Part shown: in pieces, positions 26,236-34,807 of the stretch
Position numbering within the stretch: the stretch's first letter is position 1
Layout: each line of letters opens with the position of its first letter
Source: Desulfotruncus arcticus DSM 17038
GTDB lineage: Bacteria > Bacillota > Desulfotomaculia > Desulfotomaculales > Desulfallaceae
DNA length: 64,000 nt
Reading direction: 5' to 3'
NCBI RefSeq assembly: GCF_900113335.1
Contig: NZ_FOOX01000004.1
Coordinates: 218,047 to 282,046 of the forward strand
Notes under the pieces: model-generated
What the model was told of the DNA's origin: nothing
Databases searched by the model: none
Seen by the model: the letters and a program-made list of their open reading frames with translations, nothing else
Made by a program: the position numbers and the translations under genes

Positions 26236-29150
26236 ACAGGCTCACCCAATTGCCCACATTACGCATTGACCCCTCGGAAACAAGATCCCTGCGGTATCAA
26301 GGAAAAACATACCAGGGGGTGGCCGGCGATACGGTGGCGACAGCGCTGTACGCCAACGGTGTCCGGGTCTTTGCCCGCAGCTTGAAATATCACCGCCCCC
26401 GCGGCCTGTACAGCCTGGATGGGGAGTGCAGCAACACCTGCATGCAAGTGGATGACATTCCCAATGTGCGCACTGAAAATACGCTGCTGAAAAACGGGAT
26501 GCAGGTCAAGGATCAGAATGTCAAAGGTTCGGCCGAGTTTGACTGGCTGGGCTTCATGGACAAACTCGATTGGCTGATGCCGGCCGGTTTCTACTACCGG
26601 ACCATGCACAAGCCGGCCTGGCTGTGGCCCATTGCCATGAAACAAGTGCGCAAGGCCGCCGGACTGGGAAAAATTGCACCGGATTTCAGGATGAAGGGCA
26701 ATTATGCCGAAATCTTTCCCCAGGCCGATGTCTGTGTGCTCGGCGGCGGTGCGGCCGGCATGACGGCGGCCCTGGCAGCGGCCGGGAGCGGCCTGCGGGT
26801 GGCGTTGCTGGAAGCCCTGCCCTGGCTGGGCGGCTGCTTTGACTACCGGGTCAGCGCCTATGATCAAGAAAAGGCGCTCTATCAGCGGGCGCGCGAGTTG
26901 ACTAAAGCAGTGGAGGCCACAGCCAACATCCGCGTGTTCAAACATACGGCGGTGGTGGGCGTTTACAACAACAACCTGATTACCGCCTTTCAGGTGGGCT
27001 GTGAATCCGACAGTTTCGATCAACGCTACCTGGAAATCCGTGCCCAAAGCGTGGTGGTGGCCACCGGCTGCATGGAAAGGCCCCTGCTGTTCGATAACAA
27101 CGAACGTCCGGGCATTATGCAGGTCGGTTGCGCCCACCGGCTGGCCCGTACTTACGGGCTGCTGCCGGGCAGCCGGGCGGTATTCAGCATCGGACATGAT
27201 CTGGGGCTGGAGGCCGCGGCGGACCTGTTCGACCTGGGACTGCAGATTGCCTGTGTGGCCGATATCCGTGCAGACGGGCAAGACCCCCAACTGCTGCTGG
27301 CACTGGCCGAACGCAAGATTCCGGTCCTGCGGGGATGGGTGGCGTACAAAGCCCACGGATCCAAGCAGGTTCAAAAAGTCACCCTCGGCACCATTGACGG
27401 CAGCGAAAAACGCCAGTTCGGGTGCGACCTGCTGGTTGCATCGGCCGGTTTCACACCGGTTACGGGGCCTTTAACGCTGGCCCGGGCCAAACTGCAATAC
27501 GACATGCACACCGGTTACTTTCTGCCGGTGGACCTCCCGGCCAAAACCCACATGGCCGGCCGTATGACCGGCCTGCAGCAGGCCCAGGCCATCGAGGCGT
27601 CGGGAAGGTTGGCCGGGCTGAAGGCGGCAGCCGATTGCGGTACCGACACCGTCAGGGCTGCTGCCGAAGCCGGCGAGCAGCTCAACGCACTGCCCGGCCC
27701 CGAGCGCGGCACCAAGCTGGTAAGCTCCCCGGTCAAGGGCCGCAAGAGTTTCATTTGTTTTGACGAAGATACCACCTTGAAAAATATTAAACAGGCCATC
27801 GAGATGGGGTTTGATGTGCCCGAGTTGATTAAACGTTTTACCTCGGCCGGTACCGGCCCGGGGCAGGGCGGCATCCCCGGTCACAACCTGCCCCTGTTCG
27901 TGGCCGAATACCAGGCTCTCACCGGTGCCAGGCCGGTTCCCACGACGGTACGGCCGCCCCTGGTGCCCACTTTCGTCGCGACTTACGCCGGGGCCAACCA
28001 CGATATGTGCAAACGCACGCCGCTGCACGAAGTGCAGAAAAAAGCCGGCGGTGTGTTCCGGCGTATGGGTGTGTGGCGCCGTGCCCGCTATTTTTCCGAA
28101 GACTTCAGCTGCCGTGAGGAAATCCTCAATGTACGCCACAACGTCGGCCTGCTGGATGCCTCGACACTGGGCAAATTCCGCATCCACGGGCCGGATGCTC
28201 TCAAAGCCCTGCAGCGCGTCTATGTGAGCAACATGGCCGGGGTGACCGGGGGGCGAGTTAAATACTCGGCCATGTGCAACGATGACGGCTGCGTGATCGA
28301 CGACGGTGTGGTGGTCAAACTGGCTGAAAACGACTATTACTTCACCACCTCCACCAGCCGCGCCGGTGAGACTGTGGAATGGATCCGCTATCACACCCGC
28401 TACGATGGCTGGGATTTCCACCTGGTCAACCTGACCGACGCCATGGGCGTGATCAACATTTCCGGGCCCAACGCGCGCAAGGTTCTGGCCAAGGTTGCCG
28501 ATATGGATCTATCCAATGACGACTTTCCCTTTGGCAGTTATCGCGAGTTCACTGTCCGGAAAACGATCCCGGTGCGCGCCATGCGGCTGGGGTTTGTCGG
28601 TGAACTCTCCTATGAGCTGCATGCACCGGCCTCCTATATGCCGGCCTTATGGCAAATTATAGAAGACGCCGGCCGGGAGCTCGGCATCCGCAACTTCGGC
28701 GTGGAAGCCCAAAACGTCCTGCGTTTGGAAAAATGTCACATCATCCTGGGCCAGGAATCCGAACAACGCACCAACCTGCTCGATCTGGGGCTGGGCTTTC
28801 TGTGGGATCGCCGCAAAACGGACGCTAAGACCGTGGGTGCCGTGGCTTTGCGCCAGGCGGAAAACGATCCGGATCGTTTCCGGCTGGTGGGTATCAAGAT
28901 GGAGGATCCCCAGCGACCACCCAGAGACGGCTCGATCATCGTCGACCAGCGTATCCGCGGATATGTTTGCACCGCCCGCTATAGTTTTACCCTGAATGAA
29001 TCAGTGGGCGTGGCGCTGGTGGATGCCGAGTTGGCCGCCGAGGGCACCCGGCTGGAAATTTATGAAGACGAATGCAACGGCAAACGGCTGTATGCCCGGG
29101 TCGTGTCCATGCCGTTCTATGACCCCCAGGGCAAACGGATGAAAATGTGA
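26232..29150 (+). CDS. mgdC: N-methylglutamate dehydrogenase subunit C (sarcosine oxidase alpha-like, with folate domain)
   Basis: A 972-residue SoxA-like subunit. Residues 1-95 form a ferredoxin-like fold with only two Cys (66 and 70), so a complete 2Fe-2S site is unlikely. A dinucleotide site GGGAAG lies at 171-176, inside a larger nucleotide-binding region. From about residue 590 a GcvT-like domain follows, which in the family binds tetrahydrofolate and captures the released C1 unit as methylene-THF. The gene is visibly richer in G+C than the nuo or thi genes, which may reflect transfer. It joins mgdB by a 4-base overlap and mgdD within a few bases. Confidence 0.82.
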   Translation: MNRLTQLPTLRIDPSETRSLRYQGKTYQGVAGDTVATALYANGVRVFARSLKYHRPRGLYSLDGECSNTCMQVDDIPNVRTENTLLKNGMQVKDQNVKGSAEFDWLGFMDKLDWLMPAGFYYRTMHKPAWLWPIAMKQVRKAAGLGKIAPDFRMKGNYAEIFPQADVCVLGGGAAGMTAALAAAGSGLRVALLEALPWLGGCFDYRVSAYDQEKALYQRARELTKAVEATANIRVFKHTAVVGVYNNNLITAFQVGCESDSFDQRYLEIRAQSVVVATGCMERPLLFDNNERPGIMQVGCAHRLARTYGLLPGSRAVFSIGHDLGLEAAADLFDLGLQIACVADIRADGQDPQLLLALAERKIPVLRGWVAYKAHGSKQVQKVTLGTIDGSEKRQFGCDLLVASAGFTPVTGPLTLARAKLQYDMHTGYFLPVDLPAKTHMAGRMTGLQQAQAIEASGRLAGLKAAADCGTDTVRAAAEAGEQLNALPGPERGTKLVSSPVKGRKSFICFDEDTTLKNIKQAIEMGFDVPELIKRFTSAGTGPGQGGIPGHNLPLFVAEYQALTGARPVPTTVRPPLVPTFVATYAGANHDMCKRTPLHEVQKKAGGVFRRMGVWRRARYFSEDFSCREEILNVRHNVGLLDASTLGKFRIHGPDALKALQRVYVSNMAGVTGGRVKYSAMCNDDGCVIDDGVVVKLAENDYYFTTSTSRAGETVEWIRYHTRYDGWDFHLVNLTDAMGVINISGPNARKVLAKVADMDLSNDDFPFGSYREFTVRKTIPVRAMRLGFVGELSYELHAPASYMPALWQIIEDAGRELGIRNFGVEAQNVLRLEKCHIILGQESEQRTNLLDLGLGFLWDRRKTDAKTVGAVALRQAENDPDRFRLVGIKMEDPQRPPRDGSIIVDQRIRGYVCTARYSFTLNESVGVALVDAELAAEGTRLEIYEDECNGKRLYARVVSMPFYDPQGKRMKM

Positions 29151-29160
29151 GGTGATGACC

Positions 29161-29799
29161 ATGACGGAGCTGCAAAGACGATCGCCCGTTCAATTCAAGA
29201 CCGGCGCCCAAAAGATCGAAATGCGGGACAACTGGCCCGTGGTGTTGGAGTATAGAGACGAAGGCCGGGGCCCCTTTCTGGTGGATTTGACCCATAAGGC
29301 CAAGTGGGACCTGCAGGATAAGCATCTGGCCCTGCGGAAACCGCTGGGGCTGGATATTCCGGACTTGCCCGGCGCCTGCACCTTTCAGCAAGGCGTACTG
29401 ATCAATCGCCTGAATCGCACCCAGTCCGCCATGTGGCATCTGCTGGCAGATGCGCCCGCATTGCCGGGCGAGCCGGGATATACCGATGTGACCGAAGCCA
29501 CGGTGCTTGTGGCGCTGTTCGGTCCCAATGTCCTGGCCATCACCGAAAAGCTGACCGCCCTGGATCTGCTGGACCCCCTGAAACAAACGCCTTTTCTGCT
29601 GCAGGGACCGTTTTCAAACGTCCCCTGCCAGGTGGTCACCCTAGCAAGGGGCCGCGGATTCGACGGCGGATTGCTGCTCACCTGTTCGCGGGGGTATGCC
29701 CAAAGCATGGTGCATGCCATCCTGGATGCCGGCGCCGAATTCGACCTGCGCCCGGCCGGAGAGCAGCGCTTTAGCGCTTGGGCCTCTGGTTTATGCTGA
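29161..29799 (+). CDS. mgdD: N-methylglutamate dehydrogenase subunit D (sarcosine oxidase gamma-like)
   Basis: A 212-residue SoxG-like subunit with a short GcvT-related fold: VLVALFGPNVLAITEKLTAL in the middle and GFDGGLLLTCSRGYAQSMV near the end. The gamma subunit is the least conserved of the four, so the call leans on its place after the alpha subunit. GAGGTGA overlaps the mgdC stop; the ATG at 29161 has the better spacing than one six bases earlier. Confidence 0.72.
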   Translation: MTELQRRSPVQFKTGAQKIEMRDNWPVVLEYRDEGRGPFLVDLTHKAKWDLQDKHLALRKPLGLDIPDLPGACTFQQGVLINRLNRTQSAMWHLLADAPALPGEPGYTDVTEATVLVALFGPNVLAITEKLTALDLLDPLKQTPFLLQGPFSNVPCQVVTLARGRGFDGGLLLTCSRGYAQSMVHAILDAGAEFDLRPAGEQRFSAWASGLC

Positions 29800-29822
29800 A
29801 TGAATTTAAGGAGGTATTTACA

Positions 29823-31154
29823 ATGACCCAAACCGAAGTAGCGGCGCTGGTCCGCGAAAAAGGCATCCGATATTTCATGGTGTCATTTGTGGAGATGAAC
29901 GGGATCAGCCGGGCGAAACTGGTGCCGGCGGAAACCCTGGAGGACATAGCTTCCGATGGCGTTGGTTTTGCAGGTTTTGCGGCCGGCGACCTGGGGCAGG
30001 GGCCGCACGACCCGGACATTATGGCCATTCCGGATTTTTCATCACTGCATGTCCTGCCCTGGCAGCGGGAGATTGCCTGGGTTGCTTCAAACCTCTATGT
30101 CAATGGCCGGCCATGGCCGTATTGTCCGAGAACAATTCTGACCAAGATGCTGAAAAAAGTCAACGATAGGGGATACCGCCTGATGGTGGGGATGGAGCCC
30201 GAGTTCTTTCTGGTAAGGCGGGAGAACGGCGGCATCGTACCCTTTGATCCGTTGGACAGCTCCGCCAAGCCCTGTTACAACCAGCAGGCGCTCTCGCGGA
30301 ACCTGGACTTTGTAACCCGGTTGGTGGGTATCATGAACGAACTGGGCTGGGGGGTTTACCAGTGCGATCACGAAGACGCCAACAGTCAGTTTGAAGTTAA
30401 CTGGCAGTACTCTGAAGCGTTAAACCAAAGCGATCGCTTAACCCTGGCCAAATTTTTAATCCGGAGCCTGGCGGAACAGCAGGGACTCACGGCTACCTTT
30501 ATGCCCAAGCCGTTTAAAAATCTGACCGGAAACGGCTGCCATTATCACATGAGTCTATGGGACGCAGAGGGGGGGACCAACCTGCTCCTGGACCGCAGTG
30601 ACTCCCACGGCCTTTCCAAGCATGCCTACTGGTTTCTCGGCGGGCTTTTGAAGCATGCCCGGGCGTTGGCCGCCATCACTTCACCCACCGTCAACTCCTA
30701 TAAACGGCTGGTATCCCGGCCCACCACATCAGGGGCGACCTGGGCGCCGGTTTATATCACCTACGGCGGAAACAACCGCACTGTGATGATCCGCGTTCCT
30801 GCTCCTGGCCGGATTGAAAAGCGCACCGTTGACGGCGCGGCGAATCCGTATCTTGCGGTGACGGCCATCCTGGCGGCGGGGCTGGACGGGATCGAAAACC
30901 AGATCGAACCGGGGCCCCGCTTTGATGAAAACACGTACACGTACACAGTGGAGGAACTGCAGGGCCGTGGGATTAAGGTGCTCCCGGCCAATTTGAATGA
31001 GGCGCTGGATGAACTGGAGGCGGACGAAGTTCTGGGTGAAGCTCTGGGGAGTGATTACATCAGCCTTTACCTTCAGGTCAAGCGCCGGGAGTGGGATGAG
31101 TATCACAACACCGTTTCCGACTGGGAAGTAGAGCGTTACCTGACGGCAGGATAG
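29823..31154 (+). CDS. gmaS: Gamma-glutamylmethylamide synthetase (glutamine synthetase-like)
   Basis: A 443-residue glutamine-synthetase-fold ligase. The metal and substrate motifs are present: GMEPEFFL, HEDANSQFEVNW, GNGCHYHMSLWD and APGRIEKRTVDGAANPYLA. In the NMG pathway GmaS joins methylamine to glutamate with ATP. Its length and its place between the sarcosine-oxidase-like genes and the three glutamate-synthase-like genes match methylotroph operons. A GlnT-type glutamine synthetase is the alternative. AGGAGGT precedes the ATG; an earlier in-frame start overlaps mgdD and has no site. Confidence 0.75.
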   Translation: MTQTEVAALVREKGIRYFMVSFVEMNGISRAKLVPAETLEDIASDGVGFAGFAAGDLGQGPHDPDIMAIPDFSSLHVLPWQREIAWVASNLYVNGRPWPYCPRTILTKMLKKVNDRGYRLMVGMEPEFFLVRRENGGIVPFDPLDSSAKPCYNQQALSRNLDFVTRLVGIMNELGWGVYQCDHEDANSQFEVNWQYSEALNQSDRLTLAKFLIRSLAEQQGLTATFMPKPFKNLTGNGCHYHMSLWDAEGGTNLLLDRSDSHGLSKHAYWFLGGLLKHARALAAITSPTVNSYKRLVSRPTTSGATWAPVYITYGGNNRTVMIRVPAPGRIEKRTVDGAANPYLAVTAILAAGLDGIENQIEPGPRFDENTYTYTVEELQGRGIKVLPANLNEALDELEADEVLGEALGSDYISLYLQVKRREWDEYHNTVSDWEVERYLTAG

Positions 31155-31169
31155 GCAACATACCCACTA

Positions 31170-31486
31170 ACGCGGCACCATCAGAAGGATGAAAAATAGA
31201 TACCGTTGGCAAGGCGATCCGGTGGCTTCCTGGAGTAAGCGAAGCACTGGATGCGGAAAAGCGGTCAGGGGACACATCTCCTCTTTGGTGTCATGGTTTT
31301 GGGTCGGAGGTATGTCCCCAATGATACCGTCAAATCCTCAGAGCTTGACCCCAAAAGGGCGTAAAGTTACGCCGGGCTATTTGTTGCAAGCGTTATATAC
31401 AAATAACTACACGAGCTACAATGAAAATTGCGCAGCGCACGGAGGGAACCACCGGAGTGCCAGATACAAGTAACGTGAAAAATTTT
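31170..31486 (+). repeat. Family A repeat interrupted by a REP-like unit
   Basis: It has the same blocks as the copy at 5.5 kb, from GCGGCACCATCAGA through AAGGCGATCCGGTGGCTTCC to CGGAGTGCCAGATACAAGTA. Between GCGGTC and the conserved CAAATCC block lies a REP-like unit of about 55 bp. It sits in the operon between gmaS and mgsA. The stretch 31155-31575 holds nothing else. Confidence 0.75.
31266..31320. repeat. REP-like palindrome nested in family A
   Basis: GGGGACACATCTCC at one end and GGAGGTATGTCCCC at the other are inverted repeats. The same ends occur at 23.2, 39.0 and 43.0 kb. Confidence 0.6.
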
Positions 31487-31575
31487 CAGGATAGAGGCAG
31501 TTAAAGCACTCGGAAAAGCCTGAAACTATTTTGGGTTGAAAAAAGGTAGCTTGATAAGGTAAAGGAGGGAAATGA

Positions 31576-32544
31576 ATGTGCGGCATAGGAGGTGTCCTTT
31601 ATAAAAACGCCAGCGGCAAGGTGGGCGCCGATCTGGAGCGGCTGATCTACGGAATTCGCCATCGTGGTGAAGATTCCAGCGGCGTTGCCATCTTCAGTGC
31701 GAAGGAAAAGTCCGGACAGCGGGATATGCTGCTGATGAACGTCCGGGTTGAAAGCGATAAAGCGGCGGAAGATGTTTTGACTACCATCGAAGAACTGTTG
31801 AAAAAAGCGGGCGGAGCGATCCTGGAGGCTCAAACCAAAGGTTCAATAATGAGCATGCAAGCCGTATACGGGGGATCGTTGCTCGACCTGTGTTATGAAT
31901 TGGACAAACGCAGCGTTCAGACCATCAGTATCGGCAATCAACTGCGGATTTACAAAGACCTCGGAACATCCGACCGGCTTGATCAGATCTATCACTACAG
32001 CGATATTGACGGTACCCACGGCATCGGCCACGCCCGGCTGGCCACCGAGAGCATTGTCAGCCCCGATCGTGCTCACCCATTTTGGGCCTATGGTTTCAGC
32101 GATGTAGCCATTGTTCATAACGGGCAGCTGACGAATTACTGGAAGCTGAGAAGAAAGTTTGCATGTTGGGGCTACCAGTTCCGGACCGATAACGATTCTG
32201 AACTCATTGCCATCTATACCGCCCACTATCTTAAAAAGGGCATGAAACTTCAGGATATCCTGGAACAAAGCCTGGGAGATCTGGACGGTACTTATACCTT
32301 CCTGGTATCAACGCCGACGGAGATTGGTTTTGCCAAAGACAAACTGGCGGCCAAACCCCTGGTTTATGTGGACCTGGAGGACAGGGTGGTGCTGGCTTCC
32401 GAGGAAATAAGCCTGCAGGCTTTGCTGCCGGACATGGACAACATTACTGTGGTGGAGCCGCCACCGTATTTGACCGGAACATGGTCCGTTACCGGAGAGC
32501 ATTACTTTACGAAATTAACCTATCAGGCGGTGGGACTGGAATGA
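31576..32544 (+). CDS. mgsA: N-methylglutamate synthase subunit A (class II glutamine amidotransferase-like)
   Basis: A 322-residue Ntn-type amidotransferase domain. It begins MCGIGG with the nucleophile Cys2, followed by YGIRHRGEDSSGVAIF and later GHARLATES and RTDNDSELIAIY, typical of the PurF/GltB N-terminal domain. In the NMG pathway this subunit (GlxB type) removes methylamine nitrogen from gamma-glutamylmethylamide. AAAGGAGGG precedes the ATG. Its stop overlaps the start of mgsB. Confidence 0.8.
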   Translation: MCGIGGVLYKNASGKVGADLERLIYGIRHRGEDSSGVAIFSAKEKSGQRDMLLMNVRVESDKAAEDVLTTIEELLKKAGGAILEAQTKGSIMSMQAVYGGSLLDLCYELDKRSVQTISIGNQLRIYKDLGTSDRLDQIYHYSDIDGTHGIGHARLATESIVSPDRAHPFWAYGFSDVAIVHNGQLTNYWKLRRKFACWGYQFRTDNDSELIAIYTAHYLKKGMKLQDILEQSLGDLDGTYTFLVSTPTEIGFAKDKLAAKPLVYVDLEDRVVLASEEISLQALLPDMDNITVVEPPPYLTGTWSVTGEHYFTKLTYQAVGLE

Positions 32545-33215
32545 TCAACCTCGATGCAGACAAGTTATCTGTAACTGAAATTAACCGGGCTTTGCGGGAA
32601 GCAGCGCAAGCGGGAGAGGAAGTGGAGGTCCTGAACCCCCGGGCGAGGCATCATCTGGGGGTGGGGATCCTGAGAGCATTGCAAATGACCGTTCGCGGCA
32701 GCGCCGGCTATTTCTGCGGCTGCCTCAATGAAAACGTCAAACTCCGGGTGGAAGGCAGCGTGGGCTGGTTTGCAGCCGACAACATGATGTCGGGAGAATT
32801 CATCGTGGAGCGCAATGCCGGCAGCTGCGCCGCGCCTGGTATGCGCGGCGGCAACTTGGTAGTCAAGGGGAATATGGGTTCCCGCCCCGGACAGGTCATG
32901 AAAGGCGGCACCATCATTGTCGGCCAAAACAGCGGCTTTATGACCGGTTTTATGATGATCAACGGTACCATCGTGGTACTGGGCAATGCCGGTGACCTGG
33001 TAGGTCACTATATGGTGGGCGGTACCATTTATGCGGGCGGCCAAGTGGAAAGCTTGGGGGTAGATGTTCAAGAAGCGGTTTATACAGCTGAAGACGATTG
33101 TTACCTCAGTGAATTGCTGCACTGCTACGGTTTGGAGAAGCCTCCTGCCTTCCGCAAGTTTGTTTCCGCCCAAAAGCACCACCGGTATGGAAAGAGGGTG
33201 TATGAAGGTGAGTAG
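32541..33215 (+). CDS. mgsB: N-methylglutamate synthase subunit B (GXGXG domain)
   Basis: A 224-residue protein consisting of the right-handed beta-helix GXGXG domain found at the C-terminus of glutamate synthase large subunits. Repeated glycine-rich turns run through it, such as GMRGGNLVVKGNMGSRPG and MVGGTIYAGG. It is the GlxC/MgsB type. The ATG inside the mgsA stop was chosen, with GGTGGG upstream; the earlier in-frame start lies deep in mgsA. Confidence 0.82.
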   Translation: MINLDADKLSVTEINRALREAAQAGEEVEVLNPRARHHLGVGILRALQMTVRGSAGYFCGCLNENVKLRVEGSVGWFAADNMMSGEFIVERNAGSCAAPGMRGGNLVVKGNMGSRPGQVMKGGTIIVGQNSGFMTGFMMINGTIVVLGNAGDLVGHYMVGGTIYAGGQVESLGVDVQEAVYTAEDDCYLSELLHCYGLEKPPAFRKFVSAQKHHRYGKRVYEGE

Positions 33216-34434
33216 TGCACAGCTATGGAATCATGATGTCCGAAAGCAGATTCTGGAGAGGGCGCGTCTGGGCCACAACGTGATCGAAGGCTTCGGCATC
33301 AAACGCCCGATTCCCTCATTTGATGATCTTACCTTCCTGGCCGCCGCCTTAAGTCGTTTATGTATTGATGTGCACCGGGAGGAATGCGACACCACCACGG
33401 TTCTGGGAGCGCGGTTTGCCAAACAGCCGCTGCAGCTGGAAACACCGGTCATCATTGCGCCCATGAGCTACGGCGCCGTTTCCAGGGAAGTCAAAATGGC
33501 CTTTGCCAGGGCCTCTACCCTGGCCGGAACGGTGGATAACACCGGTGAAGGAGGTATGCTTGAAGAAGAGAGGCAGCTGGCCAGGCGGTTGATCTACCAG
33601 TGCACACCGGGGCGCTATGGCTTTAACCCGCGGGACTTGCAGCGGTCGGATGCCGTTGAGTTGTTCATCAGCCAGGGGGCAAAGCCAGGTTCCGGCGGCC
33701 ATTTGCTGGGCTCTAAAATTACACCGGACATTGCCAAACAAAGAGGCCTGCCTGTCGGCATCGACCTCCGCAGCCCCAGCCGGCACCCCGATTTTATGGG
33801 ACCGGACGACCTGGTTTTAAAAATCCTGGAATTGCGCGAAGCCACCGACTGGCAGTTGCCTGTCTCTTTAAAGATCGGTGCCAGCCGGGTCAAAGAGGAT
33901 GTTAAAATCGCCTGCAAGATCGGAGCCGATATCGTGGTGCTGGACGGTATGCAGGGCGGTACGGGCGCAGGGCCGGAAACCTTTAAGGATAACGTGGGCA
34001 TCCCCACCATGGCGGCGTTGGTTGCGGCGATGGAAGGACTGCGGGAAGAAGGAATGGAAGACGAAATTGACATCGTGGTTATGGGAGGGATTAAGGACGG
34101 CCCCGATGCGGCGAAGGCACTGGCCCTTGGGGCCAAGGCGGTAGGTATCGGCACCGCCGCCCTGATTGCTCTGGGCTGCAAAGCCTGCCGCCAGTGTGCC
34201 ACCGGCAACTGCCCCGCCGGCTTGTGCACCCAGGATCCCGAATTGCGCAAACAGTTTGACTGGGAGCAGGGGGCGGAGCGGCTGGCCAATCTGATCCAGG
34301 CCATGACCGAGGAAGTGCGGATGATTACCCGTATTTGCGGCAAGACCAACTGCCACAACCTGGAGCCGGAGGACTTGCGGGCGCTTTCGGTGGAGGCCTC
34401 GGCCATTACCCGCTTGCCGCTGGTGGGATCTTAA
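33202..34434 (+). CDS. mgsC: N-methylglutamate synthase subunit C (FMN-binding glutamate synthase domain)
   Basis: A 410-residue TIM-barrel protein equal to the FMN-binding central domain of glutamate synthase (GlxD/MgsC type). KPGSGGHLLGSKIT, VLDGMQGGTGAGPETF and VVMGGIKDGPDAAKALALGA form the FMN and substrate region. CRQCATGNC with an upstream Cys gives the C-x5-C-x4-C pattern of the 3Fe-4S cluster. It overlaps mgsB by 14 bases. The start could also be the GTG two codons on, which has better spacing to GAGGGTG. With MgsA and MgsB it should make NMG from gamma-glutamylmethylamide and 2-oxoglutarate. Confidence 0.8.
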   Translation: MKVSSAQLWNHDVRKQILERARLGHNVIEGFGIKRPIPSFDDLTFLAAALSRLCIDVHREECDTTTVLGARFAKQPLQLETPVIIAPMSYGAVSREVKMAFARASTLAGTVDNTGEGGMLEEERQLARRLIYQCTPGRYGFNPRDLQRSDAVELFISQGAKPGSGGHLLGSKITPDIAKQRGLPVGIDLRSPSRHPDFMGPDDLVLKILELREATDWQLPVSLKIGASRVKEDVKIACKIGADIVVLDGMQGGTGAGPETFKDNVGIPTMAALVAAMEGLREEGMEDEIDIVVMGGIKDGPDAAKALALGAKAVGIGTAALIALGCKACRQCATGNCPAGLCTQDPELRKQFDWEQGAERLANLIQAMTEEVRMITRICGKTNCHNLEPEDLRALSVEASAITRLPLVGS

Positions 34435-34488
34435 AAAATTTAGGTGCGTAGAAATTTTCTTAATGAAAAAATAATTCAGAACAGGTTC

Positions 34489-34516
34489 TTGACAGTTAAC
34501 CAATGATAAGTATAAT
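34489..34516 (+). promoter_or_regulatory. Sigma-A promoter for amtB
   Basis: TTGACA, a 16-bp spacer, then TATAAT, giving a leader of about 285 bases before the amtB start. This argues that amtB-glnB is transcribed apart from the mgs genes. Confidence 0.85.
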
Positions 34517-34543
34517 AAGTAATATAATAACATAATGTAACTA

Positions 34544-34618
34544 ATTGATACGGAGTAGTATCAATCTGGCAATGACGCTTTTCAGGAAAGGCAGCTTTTC
34601 TGAAAAGCGTTTATTATT
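34544..34618 (+). promoter_or_regulatory. ANTAR-type antitermination leader, unit 1 (amtB)
   Basis: Hairpin 1 is ATTGATAC-GGAGTA-GTATCAAT, with a six-base loop and G fourth (but G, not A, first). Hairpin 2 is GGC-AATGAC-GCT, with A first and G fourth. Its 3' side overlaps ACGCTTTTCAG, the 5' arm of a perfect 11-bp terminator stem followed by TTATTATT. Confidence 0.65.
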
Positions 34619-34643
34619 AAAGTAACAAGGATGTAATGAATTT

Positions 34644-34765
34644 GGGCATTGACGCTCTCAAAACAAGATTTTAATCTTGTCGCGAGGGCGTTTTCTGTTC
34701 TAACTTAAACTGGAAAATAAACGCACCTTGCGAAGTAAGGGCCCACTTCGGGAGAAAGCGTTATT
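34644..34765 (+). promoter_or_regulatory. ANTAR-type leader, units 2 and 3 (amtB)
   Basis: GGGC-ATTGAC-GCTC is a hexaloop hairpin (A first, G fourth) overlapping ACGCTCTC, the 5' arm of a second terminator pairing with GAGGGCGT and followed by TTTTCTGTTC. A third hairpin, AACGC...GCGTT with an inner CGAAGT/ACTTCG stem, follows at 34720-34762. No gene lies in 34435-34807. Confidence 0.55.
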
Positions 34766-34807
34766 TGGACAAGACTCAATGAAAAAGTTTAATAAGGAGG
34801 TAAAAAA

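Noticed and set aside
26259..28421. Long minus-strand frames of 316-371 codons opposite mgdC
   Set aside because: Long antisense frames are expected in GC-rich genes. Their composition is odd (His/Gln-rich), they have no ribosome sites, and mgdC is unambiguous.
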